In this document: positions 33,827 to 42,124 of the stretch, one piece after another
Layout: each line of letters opens with the position of its first letter
Position numbering within the stretch: position 1 is the first letter of the stretch
DNA from: Gp7-AA10 sp035636095
GTDB lineage: Bacteria; Acidobacteriota; Thermoanaerobaculia; Gp7-AA8
Reading direction: 5' to 3'
NCBI GenBank assembly: GCA_035636095.1
Contig: DASPZU010000028.1
Span: forward strand, 44,696 to 108,695
DNA: 64,000 nt
Position numbers and translations under genes: made by a program
The notes under the pieces: model-generated
What the model saw: the letters and a program-made list of their open reading frames with translations, nothing else
Told to the model about the DNA's origin: nothing
The model's database searches: none

Positions 33827-34669
33827 TCAGAATGTCGCGATGCGGTGCTCGACTTCTTCGATCACGTAGTCGGGCGTCGACGATCCGGCCGTCACACCCA
33901 CCACTTCCGCCCCGTCGAACCATGTCGCCTCCAGATCGTCGGCTCCCTGAATCAGGTAGGAAGGCTTGGATTCCCTGCAGATTTCCCACAGATGTTTGGT
34001 GTTCGCACTCTTCTTGCCACCGATGACGACGATGACGTCGATCTCAGGGTCCTCCGAAAGAACGCGGGCAGCATCCTGATTCTCTTTGGTGGCATAGCAG
34101 ATCGTGTCGGCGCGATCGACGCGGCGCGCGGCCTTCTCGATCGCCTGCACCACGTCCTCGAAGTCGGCGGAGTTGAGCGTGGTCTGGTAGAAGATTTTGA
34201 TCTTTTCGTACTGCGTCCAGTCGACCTCGCGCGCTCTCTCGATGGTCGAAACGATGTGGTAGAGCGACGGATCGAGATCGTTGGTATAGCCGATGACCTC
34301 GCGGTGCTTTGGATCGCCCATGAAGACGAGGTGATAGCCGCCCGCCAGCGCCTGCTTCGCCTCGCGATGGATGTCGTAGACGAATTTGCAGGTCGTGTCG
34401 AGGACCTGCAAGCCGGTCGTTTTGGCGCGATTGTGAAATGAAGGCGGCACGCCGTGCGCGGAGAAGACGATGGTCGGCTCTTTGACCGCCGCGATTTCCT
34501 CGACCGTCCGTACACCCAACTTCTCCATCTCCTCCACCACCCGCTCGTTGTGTACGACCTGACCCAGGATCGCGCCGCGACCTCCGGCGGCAGCGAATCG
34601 CTTGACTTTCAAATCAGCGATGCGCACGCCGGAACAAAATCCGTACTTCTCTGCGCGTTTGATCTTCAT
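33827..34669 (-). CDS. ispH: 4-hydroxy-3-methylbut-2-enyl diphosphate reductase
   Basis: Last step of the MEP isoprenoid pathway, giving isopentenyl and dimethylallyl diphosphate. An iron-sulfur enzyme; the three cluster cysteines are in YGFCSG (Cys12), DTTCKFV and DTICYAT. Substrate-binding residues are present: GQVVHN, SAHGVPP, and TAGSSTPD near the C terminus. 280 residues, normal size. ATG start at 34669; divergent from the MFS gene with a 52-base gap. Confidence 0.94.
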   Translation of the reverse strand: MKIKRAEKYGFCSGVRIADLKVKRFAAAGGRGAILGQVVHNERVVEEMEKLGVRTVEEIAAVKEPTIVFSAHGVPPSFHNRAKTTGLQVLDTTCKFVYDIHREAKQALAGGYHLVFMGDPKHREVIGYTNDLDPSLYHIVSTIERAREVDWTQYEKIKIFYQTTLNSADFEDVVQAIEKAARRVDRADTICYATKENQDAARVLSEDPEIDVIVVIGGKKSANTKHLWEICRESKPSYLIQGADDLEATWFDGAEVVGVTAGSSTPDYVIEEVEHRIATF

Positions 34670-34721
34670 CCGTCCGGGCTGAACGCGATTGCGATCACAA
34701 AGATTCTACAATCCGCGCTCC

Positions 34722-35936
34722 ATGTCCGAGAAACGCCCGGGCGAAGCACTTCTCACGCCAGCCTTTGCGGGACTGTGGGTCTACGCCTTCGTGACCTTCT
34801 TTTCGGCATTCCAGCTCCTTCCGGCGATCCCCTTTCGAATCCTGGAGCTGGGAGGCTCGACCGCCAAAGCGGGCTGGTTCCTCTCCTTCTACGGCTATGC
34901 CAGCGCCTTCGCTGCGCCCTTGATGGGAAGCGTGGCGGACCACATCGGCCGTCGAAGGCTGCTCATCATCGCGTCGATTCTGTTCATCTGTTTTTCGCTG
35001 GCTTACGGTCTGGTGACCGATTTCCGCGTTCTGCTGGCAATCGGGGCGGTACACGGCGCGATGTGGTCGGGGCTCATCGCGGCTGCCTCCGCGATCATGA
35101 GCGACTACATTCCGCCCTCGCGACGCAATCAGGGCCTGGCGTGGTGGGGACTCTCCAGCACGGCCGCGGTCGCGATTGCGCCGGCAGTCGGACTGTGGGT
35201 TTTTCACTTCGGCTGGTTGACGCTGTGCATCGAGCTGGTGATGTTGTCGGTGGCGATGACGATCGGCGCGCTGCTGCTGCGCCCGGGTCAGGGACGGCGC
35301 GAGGGCTCGCGTTTGTCGCTGTCGGAAGCGTGGGACTGGCGCGTCATCCAGACCACGCTGTCACTCACGGTCGCGACTTTCGGTTATGGAGGCGTCACCA
35401 GCTATTCCGCCATCATCGCGGTGCAGCGACACATTGCTCCGAAGGCCATCTACCTGACCGCGTTTGCAACGACCATCGCCGTTTTTCGAATCGGCTTCTC
35501 GCACATCGGCGATCGCGTCGGCACCAAGCGGGTCCTTTATCCATCGCTCGTTCTCATCCCGATCGCGTTCGCGGTTCTGGCAGTTGCCAATCAGCGTTGG
35601 GAAATGATCCTCTCCGCGATCCTCTTCGGACTCGGATTCGGCGCCGCCTATCCCGCCTTCGCGACCTTCATTCTCGCCAACACCGATCCCGATCGTCGCG
35701 CTCGCACCTTCGGAAGCATCGTGTGGGCCTTCGACACCGGGATTGCCACCGGCTCGCTGGTCATCGGCAGCCTGGGCGACGCCTTCGGCTTCCGCACTGC
35801 ATTCTTCACCGCGGCCGCGCTGAGCTGTCTGTCGATTCCGATCTTCGCCCGCTCCTCGCGGCACCTGGCCGCCCGTGGCATTTCACTTGCTCCCCTCACC
35901 CCGTCCCTCTCCCCGCACAGCGGGGAGAGGGAGTAG
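34722..35936 (+). CDS. MFS transporter
   Basis: 404 residues with twelve predicted helices and the MFS loop motif after helix 2 (GSVADHIGRRRLL). It is probably a drug or metabolite efflux permease; substrate unknown. The ATG at 34722 begins the homologous part (SEKRPGEALLTPAFAGLW). The last 13 or so residues (PLTPSLSPHSGERE) are encoded by the dispersed repeat at 35890-35937, so the original C terminus has been replaced or extended. The next gene starts 11 bases later. Confidence 0.86.
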   Translation: MSEKRPGEALLTPAFAGLWVYAFVTFFSAFQLLPAIPFRILELGGSTAKAGWFLSFYGYASAFAAPLMGSVADHIGRRRLLIIASILFICFSLAYGLVTDFRVLLAIGAVHGAMWSGLIAAASAIMSDYIPPSRRNQGLAWWGLSSTAAVAIAPAVGLWVFHFGWLTLCIELVMLSVAMTIGALLLRPGQGRREGSRLSLSEAWDWRVIQTTLSLTVATFGYGGVTSYSAIIAVQRHIAPKAIYLTAFATTIAVFRIGFSHIGDRVGTKRVLYPSLVLIPIAFAVLAVANQRWEMILSAILFGLGFGAAYPAFATFILANTDPDRRARTFGSIVWAFDTGIATGSLVIGSLGDAFGFRTAFFTAAALSCLSIPIFARSSRHLAARGISLAPLTPSLSPHSGERE

Positions 35937-35937
35937 G
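35890..35937. repeat. ccctctccc inverted repeat at the MFS gene end
   Basis: ccctcacc, then the hairpin ccctctccccg-cacag-cggggagaggg. Same type as 9359-9446. It supplies the last codons and the stop of the MFS gene. Confidence 0.8.
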
Positions 35938-35947
35938 TGGGGGGCAC

Positions 35948-36106
35948 ATGTCCGAACTTGAACCCGACGACCAGGTCCGAAAGAAGGTCATTTACGAGCA
36001 CGTCAGCTCCAGCGGTACTTCGCGCAACATGTTGATCGTCATCGCGGTGGTGCTCGTGATCGCGCTGATTCTGATCGGGTATATCCTCATGCACATCCAT
36101 CGCTGA
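35948..36106 (+). CDS. 52-residue single-pass membrane protein
   Basis: Starts at ATG 35948 (SELEPDDQVRKKVIYEH), with a charged N-terminal half and one membrane helix at about 28-48 (MLIVIAVVLVIALILIGYIL). The stop overlaps the next start as TGATG. It lies between the MFS transporter and the DUF2891 gene. Not a family I recognise. The reading is supported by the coupling and the clear amphipathic/hydrophobic layout. Confidence 0.65.
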   Translation: MSELEPDDQVRKKVIYEHVSSSGTSRNMLIVIAVVLVIALILIGYILMHIHR

Positions 36107-37158
36107 TGCTGCAGTTCGCCGTCATGTTCGCGGTTGCCGCGCAGTTCGATGCTCGGGCGGCGGAGCGATTCGCGAGCCTCGCGCTGGTGTGTGTACACAA
36201 GGAGTATCCCAACAAGATCTCGCACAGCCTCAACTCCGATGCCGATGTTGCTCCGCCGCGCAAGCTGACGCCTGCGTTTTATGGTTGTTACGACTGGCAC
36301 TCATCCGTTCACGGACACTGGCTTCTGGCGCGTCTGGCGCGCACGTTTCCGGACGCCTCGTTCACACCGCGAGCTCGCGACGCTCTGAAACAGAGTCTGA
36401 CGGCGGAGAACATCGCTCAGGAAGCCGCATATCTTCGGGCTGAAGGACGCTCGAGCTTCGAGCGGCCCTACGGCCTGGCGTGGCTGCTGCAGCTCGGCGC
36501 AGAACTGCGGGAATCGGACCCGCACCTTTCCACACTCTTGCACCCGCTGGAGCAAGCGGCGAACGAGCGATTGAAAACCTGGTTGCCGAAGCTGTCACAT
36601 CCGGTGCGATCCGGTGAGCACAGTCAGACAGCCTTTGCGCTCGGCCTCATCATCGATTCGACGGACGATGCCGATTTGGCGAAAGCAGCGCGCGAAGCCG
36701 CACGGCGATTCTTTTGGAATGACAAATCGTGTCCGCTCTCTTACGAGCCGTCGGGCGAGGATTTTCTTTCACCATGTCTGGCCGAAGCGGACGTGATGCG
36801 TCGCGTGCTTCGGCCGCGCGAATTTGCGAAATGGTTCGACCGATTCCTCCCCAACGCGCATTGGCCGAAGCCGGAGATCGTCACCGATCCGAGCGATCCG
36901 CGACTGGCGCACCTCGACGGACTCAATCTGAGCCGCGCGTGGATGATGGAGGGAATCGCATCGGGTTTGCCGAAAGGCGATTCGCACTTAGCCTCACTGA
37001 CCGCTGCAGCCAGAGCCCACCGCGCCGCCGGCCTCGCTTCCGTGACCGGCGAGCATTACGAAGGCGGCCACTGGCTCGGATCGTTCGCGGTCTATCTGAC
37101 CACGCGGCGCGGGATCACTTCTTCCGCAGCGTCGGCGAGTTCAGATCGAGCTCGCTGA
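36106..37158 (+). CDS. DUF2891 family protein
   Basis: 350 residues matching DUF2891: YGCYDWHSSVHGHWLL near residue 59, SGEHSQTAFALGL, and EHYEGGHWLGSFAVYL near the C terminus. The pattern of conserved His, Asp and Trp in an all-helical protein suggests an (alpha/alpha)6-barrel-like fold, perhaps carbohydrate-active, but this is not established. A short hydrophobic N terminus (QFAVMFAVAAQFDA) may be a weak signal. ATG start coupled to the small membrane protein. The 3' end overlaps the convergent peptidase gene by 44 bases. Confidence 0.82.
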   Translation: MLQFAVMFAVAAQFDARAAERFASLALVCVHKEYPNKISHSLNSDADVAPPRKLTPAFYGCYDWHSSVHGHWLLARLARTFPDASFTPRARDALKQSLTAENIAQEAAYLRAEGRSSFERPYGLAWLLQLGAELRESDPHLSTLLHPLEQAANERLKTWLPKLSHPVRSGEHSQTAFALGLIIDSTDDADLAKAAREAARRFFWNDKSCPLSYEPSGEDFLSPCLAEADVMRRVLRPREFAKWFDRFLPNAHWPKPEIVTDPSDPRLAHLDGLNLSRAWMMEGIASGLPKGDSHLASLTAAARAHRAAGLASVTGEHYEGGHWLGSFAVYLTTRRGITSSAASASSDRAR

Positions 37159-38536
37159 TCGGAATCACTTCCACGTTCTGAAAGCGCTGCCGCAGCGGCT
37201 CGATGAATTTCTTCGCGTCGCCGACGATGACGATGTGCGATTCGGCGGCACCGAGGTGCCCGGCCGCGAACTGTTCCACCTGTTGCGAAGTCACCGACTG
37301 GATGCCTGAGATGTACCGATTGATCTCGTCGAGGCTCAATCCGAACAGGGCCAGGTTTGCGACACGGTCGACCAGACTGGAGCTCGATTCCAGCGAACGG
37401 CCGAAGTTGCCGATCAGCGTCGCCTTGCGCGGCCCCAGCTCGACATCCGCCACCGGCTCCTTCCCGAGTTTGTTCAGCTCCTCGGCGATCAGGCTCGCGA
37501 CTTCCCCTGCCGATTCGTTCTTCGTCTGCGCACTCGCCATGAACGGGCCGACCTCGCGGCGAAGATCGAACGAGCTGCCCGCTCCATAACTGAGGCCGCG
37601 CTTGATGCGGATCTCCTCGTTCAGTCGCGACGAATAGCCGCCGCCGAGAACGGAGTTCGTGACCTGTGCGATGAAGTAGGCCGGATCGACGCGCCGGAGT
37701 CCCGGCCGCGTCGCCACCACCGCCGCCTGCCCTGCCTCGGACATGTCGATTACCACGACGCGGTGGGGCGCCGCGGACCCCCGCGGCGGCGGCGCCGCCG
37801 ACGTCGGCGGCCCTCCGCTCTTCCAGGCACCAAACTGCTGCTCCGCCAGCGCAAAGGCCCGTTCCGGTGCGATGTCGCCGCCGAAGACCAGGATGGCGTT
37901 GTTGGGATGGTAATGATTGCGATGAAACGCGACGATGTCGGTGCGCTTGATTCTCTTCAACGACTCGGGCGTGCCACCGAGGTTGTGTCCGTACGATGTT
38001 TCACCAAACACGACCCGGGCCGCGACGAACCCGGCCAGGGCGCGCGGCTGGTGCATCGCGACCTGCAGCGTGTCGAGGTTCTGCGCGCGCAAGCGCTCGA
38101 TCTCATCGTTCGCGAAGACGGGATTGCGGACGATGTCGGAAACGTAGCCGAGCGCCTTTAGCAGATTCGAGGACATCACGCTGAGCGTGACGAAAGAGTT
38201 GTCCCAGCCACCGCCACTCTCCAGCGTCACACCGAGGGCCTCGACTCCGCGCGCAATCTGCACGGCACTGCGTGTTTTCGTCCCTTTGGTGAGCAGAGAT
38301 GCCGTCATGTCCGCGAGTCCGGCGAGATTCGCCGGATCCGCTTCTGCGCCGGTTTGGATCAGCAGTCGCGTCGCGACGATCGGCACGCCGGGCTTCTGCA
38401 CGACGATGACTCGCAGACCGTTGCTGAGTGTCTTCTCCGCCGGCTTGGGAAGCTGCGGCTCGCGCGGGGCGGCCGGGGGTGGCGGTGTCGTTTCGACTTG
38501 CGCCAAGAGTGCCAGCGCGATCGCCAGCATTTTCAT
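37115..38536 (-). CDS. M16 family peptidase-like protein, inactive subunit
   Basis: 473 residues with a signal peptide (MLAIALALLAQ) and a Pro-rich linker, then two M16 domains. The zinc motif HxxEH is absent: the homologous segment reads LADMTASLLTKGT. It keeps the substrate-closing part of the C-terminal domain (SYGAGSSFDLRREVGPF). It is therefore the non-catalytic partner of a two-subunit M16 protease, in the manner of processing-peptidase alpha chains. Its ATG overlaps the stop of the catalytic partner by 4 bases. Confidence 0.87.
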   Translation of the reverse strand: MKMLAIALALLAQVETTPPPPAAPREPQLPKPAEKTLSNGLRVIVVQKPGVPIVATRLLIQTGAEADPANLAGLADMTASLLTKGTKTRSAVQIARGVEALGVTLESGGGWDNSFVTLSVMSSNLLKALGYVSDIVRNPVFANDEIERLRAQNLDTLQVAMHQPRALAGFVAARVVFGETSYGHNLGGTPESLKRIKRTDIVAFHRNHYHPNNAILVFGGDIAPERAFALAEQQFGAWKSGGPPTSAAPPPRGSAAPHRVVVIDMSEAGQAAVVATRPGLRRVDPAYFIAQVTNSVLGGGYSSRLNEEIRIKRGLSYGAGSSFDLRREVGPFMASAQTKNESAGEVASLIAEELNKLGKEPVADVELGPRKATLIGNFGRSLESSSSLVDRVANLALFGLSLDEINRYISGIQSVTSQQVEQFAAGHLGAAESHIVIVGDAKKFIEPLRQRFQNVEVIPISELDLNSPTLRKK

Positions 38537-39840
38537 TGCGCGGCTCCCTTCGAGACATAGGTGATGGTCAGCGACTTGCCATCCTTGAGGTACTTGTTGA
38601 CGACGCGCTGTACGTCGGCGGCCGTCACCGCCTGCAACTTAGCGAGTCCGTTGTTGACTTCCGCGGCATCGTGAAGGACAGTCGCGCCATGGCCGATCGC
38701 AAAGGCCTTTCCGTCATTGGTCTCGCGCCGTCGCAGGACTTCGGTGATCAATTGATTCTTGGCCTTCGCGATCTCGGCCGCTGAAACCGGTTTTTGTTCG
38801 ATGTCGCGCAGCTCGGAATCGATTGCTTTCAGGACCACGTTGGGGGACTTCCCGCTGGCGACGGTGGCGGTGATGACGTAGATGCCGAGGTCCTCGCGAA
38901 GGTCATCGTCGGCGCTGACGTCCTGCGCGATCTGCTGGCGATAGATCAATGATTGATACAACCGCGAGGACTCTCCCTGCGAGAGGATGGCCGACGCGAT
39001 GTCGAGCGCATAGCGATCAGGATGCGTCGCCGAAGGCGCGAGCCATGTCAATGCGACGGCAGGCAGCGGGACGTTCGGTCCGTTTTCCGTGATTTTTTTT
39101 GAAGCCTCGCGCGCAGGTTCCTTGACCTCGACTCGCGGGATGGCGAGGTCGGGCTTCCCAACGGCAGCGAAGTATTGATCGACCCACGCGTCGAGCTGTT
39201 TCGAATCGAAATCGCCGACGATCACCAGCGTGGCGTTGTCGGGGCGGTAATACGCAGCGTGAAACTTCTGCACGTCGGCCAGCATCGCGGCGTCGAGATC
39301 CTCGATGCTTCCGATGGTCGGACGCCGATACGGATGGGCGGCGAACGAATCCTTCTCGATGGCGTAGTAGAAGAGGCCGTACGGCGGCGCGAGAACCGAC
39401 GTCCGAAATTCTTCCTTCACGACTTCGCGCTCGGACTTGAAATTGGCCTCGTCGACGTTGAGCGAGCCCAGGCGATCCGCTTCCGCCCACAAGAGCGTCT
39501 GCAGATAATTCGAGGGGACTTCTTCGTAGTACCAGGTCGCGTCGTCGGCCGTCGACGCGTTGTTGTAGCCCCCGACATCCTCGGTCAGCCGATCCATCAT
39601 CTCCGACTTCATGTGGGCGGTGCTCTTGAACATCATGTGCTCGAACAGATGCGCGAATCCGCTGCGCCCGGGCGGATCGTCTTTCGATCCGACGTGATAC
39701 CAGACCTGAATGGCAACGGTCGGCGCGGCATGGTCCTCGACCGAGTAGACCTGCAGGCCGTTCGCGAGCGCGCGATGGCGATACTGGATCGGCGCGATTG
39801 GGACCGACGCCGCCAGCAAGAGTGCAACGAAAGCGTTCAT
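38533..39840 (-). CDS. M16 family zinc metallopeptidase, catalytic subunit
   Basis: 435 residues from the ATG at 39840, giving a signal peptide (FVALLLAASVPIA). The inverted zinc motif HLFEH is at residues 64-68 and the downstream acidic ligand lies in SEREVVKEEFR. Expected to degrade or process peptides in the periplasm together with the coupled subunit downstream. The frame extends upstream to 39915, but without signal-peptide logic. Confidence 0.9.
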   Translation of the reverse strand: MNAFVALLLAASVPIAPIQYRHRALANGLQVYSVEDHAAPTVAIQVWYHVGSKDDPPGRSGFAHLFEHMMFKSTAHMKSEMMDRLTEDVGGYNNASTADDATWYYEEVPSNYLQTLLWAEADRLGSLNVDEANFKSEREVVKEEFRTSVLAPPYGLFYYAIEKDSFAAHPYRRPTIGSIEDLDAAMLADVQKFHAAYYRPDNATLVIVGDFDSKQLDAWVDQYFAAVGKPDLAIPRVEVKEPAREASKKITENGPNVPLPAVALTWLAPSATHPDRYALDIASAILSQGESSRLYQSLIYRQQIAQDVSADDDLREDLGIYVITATVASGKSPNVVLKAIDSELRDIEQKPVSAAEIAKAKNQLITEVLRRRETNDGKAFAIGHGATVLHDAAEVNNGLAKLQAVTAADVQRVVNKYLKDGKSLTITYVSKGAAQ

Positions 39841-39860
39841 GAGCGGCGATGATACCGATG

Positions 39861-40604
39861 TCATCGCAGTGGGCGTGCAACACCTCTGCGAATTGCGTCG
39901 TCGATCAGCGCCCACAGCTTCCCTTCCGCTTCGCGTTCGAGAGCATCTTCGCGCTCATCGAGCTCAGCTTCGCGCCGACCGACCTCCTGCTGCCGCCGGT
40001 TCACTTCCCGAAGGCGCGCATGGTCGTGAAGCTTCTCCAGCCGTTCTTCCTCGCGGTCCAGCTCGGCCTCCTCGCTCGCGACCGCGCGTTGTTCGGGCGC
40101 CAGCGCCATTGCATCGGCGAAGAATACGGTTGCACGATCGATCCACTCGGGGTCCTGGATCAACCACGAATGACCATCGGTGCGCACCCAGAGAAAGCTA
40201 TCATTATATTGTTTACGTAAATATTTGATGTTTTTGAAATCGACGCCCGATGAAAACGAAACGCCGCCGTCTGTCGCCAAAACATAGCTGCGGCGCATCG
40301 CTCGATCGGTGATTTCTGCCAGTCTCGCTTCCTGCTCGTCGCGGCCGATGTTCCGCTGCACGACAGCGCGCGCCTGATCGATGATGCCGGAGTCATGACT
40401 GACGAATGTGCGTCCTTTGCGCCGCGCCCATAGGAATTCACGACCGAGCGTCGATTGCATTTTCTTCAGCGAATCGGATGACATCCCCTCGCCCAGCATC
40501 CAGGTGACATCGCCGTCGCGAAACACGTACGAATCTTTTCGCCCGCTGTCGTGCGCCAAGGCTGTTGCCACCATCAAAATGAAGACACCGATGGTCGTTC
40601 GCAT
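39861..40604 (-). CDS. exported protein with C-terminal coiled coil, unknown function
   Basis: 247 residues. Signal peptide 1-17 (IGVFILMVATALA). The first 150 residues have two similar segments, each with a pattern like FLWARRKGRTFVSHD and FLWVRTDGHSWLIQDP, suggesting a duplicated unit. Residues 170-230 form a highly charged coiled coil (EEAELDREEERLEKLHDH). No family recognised. It is 20 bases downstream of the catalytic M16 gene start region on the same strand, so it may precede it in one transcript. Confidence 0.65.
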   Translation of the reverse strand: MRTTIGVFILMVATALAHDSGRKDSYVFRDGDVTWMLGEGMSSDSLKKMQSTLGREFLWARRKGRTFVSHDSGIIDQARAVVQRNIGRDEQEARLAEITDRAMRRSYVLATDGGVSFSSGVDFKNIKYLRKQYNDSFLWVRTDGHSWLIQDPEWIDRATVFFADAMALAPEQRAVASEEAELDREEERLEKLHDHARLREVNRRQQEVGRREAELDEREDALEREAEGKLWALIDDAIRRGVARPLR

Positions 40605-40634
40605 GACCTTTTGAACGAAATTCGAACGAAAAAG

Positions 40635-41912
40635 TTAGCTCGCGACGATGCCGTTGAGCTCGCGAAGGAAGGGGATGTCAGGCTTGTAGTAGAAGCTCTT
40701 GATCGGACAGACCTCGTCCCCACCCTTCCCACCGCACATCCCGACGACGGTGCGATCGATGGCAGGATCGTGTTGCCACGCCGATCCGCTCCTGATGATC
40801 CTGGCAAGCTCGCGCCGGAACTGGGCATACTCTTGGCCGAACCACACTTCCCGGAGCGAGCTCTTGAAAATGTCGCCGAGCGGACTGCCTTGCAGGATGC
40901 AGCAGGGGGCCACCGGGCCGCCGGTGCGCACGACCATCGAATGCCAGCCGATGAGGCAGGGCTCTTCCAGGCCTGCGGATTCCCGTTCCACCCGCCGCGC
41001 GACCGCCATTTTCTTGCGATGCGCGAGCTTCTCGCGCCAGGTGACATCGCGCCGCGCGACGAGATGCGCCAGCCGCGCCAGCTTTCCGTGCTTGCGGCGC
41101 TCGGCGTCGAGGCGCGTGTTCATGTCCGTGACCATGGGACGGATGTCCTGCTCGTAGCTGTCGATGATCGAGATCCGCCGGTACTCGTCGACCCGCACGA
41201 CGTCCTCGTACAGCCGCATCATCTCTTTGGTTTCTTCGGCAGACATCTTCTGTTGCGGCGTGAGAAACGCGAGTCCGTTGAAAAAGATCGTGTCGACGTC
41301 GACCTCGCGCGCCAGCGCGTACATGCGTGGAATGGACTTGTAGTTTTCCTTCCATACCAGAAACTGCAGATTGATCCGCGGCGTGTCGCGATGCCGGCGG
41401 CGACGCTCGGCAATCAGATGCTTCATGTTCGCGACGACGCGATCGAAGTTGCGGCCCGGCGTCTGCATCATCTTCGAGTACGAGTCAGCGTCGGCGGTGT
41501 TCAGGCTGACCGTGATCTGGTCGCATTCGCCGCTGATGAGGATGTCGGTGACTTCTTCGCCCAGGAGCACGGCATTGGTGGTGATGTTTTCGATTGGAAT
41601 GGCGCTTTTCGTGACCATGCGCAAGAGGTCCTTGGTCTTGCGATGAAACAGGGGCTCGCCCCCGCCCGCGAAACGAATCGATCGCGTTCCCGCTTCTTTC
41701 AGCTCCGCCACCAGCTCCTCGATGCGCACCAGCGGCAATTCGTCGTCGCCCCTAAGCGAAGCAGTCGAGCAAAAGAAGCAATCGATGTTGCAGCGATCGG
41801 ACGGGTAGATCTCGACGTGATACGGCCCGCCGTACGCGACGCCGTCGCGGATTCCGCGAAGGATCGTCGCCTTGTCTTCAGCGGTGAGGTATTTCCAGCC
41901 CAGCTCCGACAT
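40635..41912 (-). CDS. radical SAM protein with SPASM-like C terminus
   Basis: 425 residues. The radical SAM cluster motif is variant in residue content but has correct spacing: CNIDCFFC near residue 42 (CxxxCxxC). The glycine-rich SAM segment is FAGGGEPLFH. The C-terminal cysteine group (CLIGWH, PCCIL, CGGKG, CPIKSF) resembles a SPASM auxiliary-cluster domain. Family members modify peptides or proteins, or make cofactors. No precursor-peptide gene is recognised beside it. ATG start at 41912. Confidence 0.85.
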   Translation of the reverse strand: MSELGWKYLTAEDKATILRGIRDGVAYGGPYHVEIYPSDRCNIDCFFCSTASLRGDDELPLVRIEELVAELKEAGTRSIRFAGGGEPLFHRKTKDLLRMVTKSAIPIENITTNAVLLGEEVTDILISGECDQITVSLNTADADSYSKMMQTPGRNFDRVVANMKHLIAERRRRHRDTPRINLQFLVWKENYKSIPRMYALAREVDVDTIFFNGLAFLTPQQKMSAEETKEMMRLYEDVVRVDEYRRISIIDSYEQDIRPMVTDMNTRLDAERRKHGKLARLAHLVARRDVTWREKLAHRKKMAVARRVERESAGLEEPCLIGWHSMVVRTGGPVAPCCILQGSPLGDIFKSSLREVWFGQEYAQFRRELARIIRSGSAWQHDPAIDRTVVGMCGGKGGDEVCPIKSFYYKPDIPFLRELNGIVAS

Positions 41913-42036
41913 TCACGTTACGCGGACGACGGTCCCGCCCGTCAGCCGCGGCAAATCTGCAGGCGACAACTCGAACACGGCGTTCGGTGTTCCCGCCGCT
42001 GCCCAAATCCTCTCATAGCGGAGGACATTCGGTGAG
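41913..42036 (-). pseudogene. 3' remnant of a YbaK-type aminoacyl-tRNA deacylase gene
   Basis: About 40 codons ending at a TGA immediately before the radical SAM start encode IWAAAGTPNAVFELSPADL, the conserved C-terminal motif of YbaK/ProX deacylases. A full domain needs about 150 residues; the upstream part is missing and is replaced by the repeat at 42046-42122. The open frame continues into the repeat to a possible start at 42128, but that sequence has no YbaK features. Read as a truncated gene. Confidence 0.7.
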
Positions 42037-42045
42037 TGTAGTTTC

Positions 42046-42122
42046 GGACCGCGGCGGCTTGCTGCCGGCAGCCGAAGCAAGCTTCGGCGGCGAAAGCTGT
42101 GCCAAGGCACCACAGTCCAAAG
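42046..42122. repeat. complex inverted repeat at the YbaK remnant break point
   Basis: Contains ccgcggcggcttgctgccgg, the hairpin ccgaagc-aa-gcttcgg and ctgtgccaaggcaccacag. It looks like the tttggactgtggtg-type dispersed elements. It fills the gap between the remnant and the permease stop. Confidence 0.65.
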
Positions 42123-42124
42123 GC

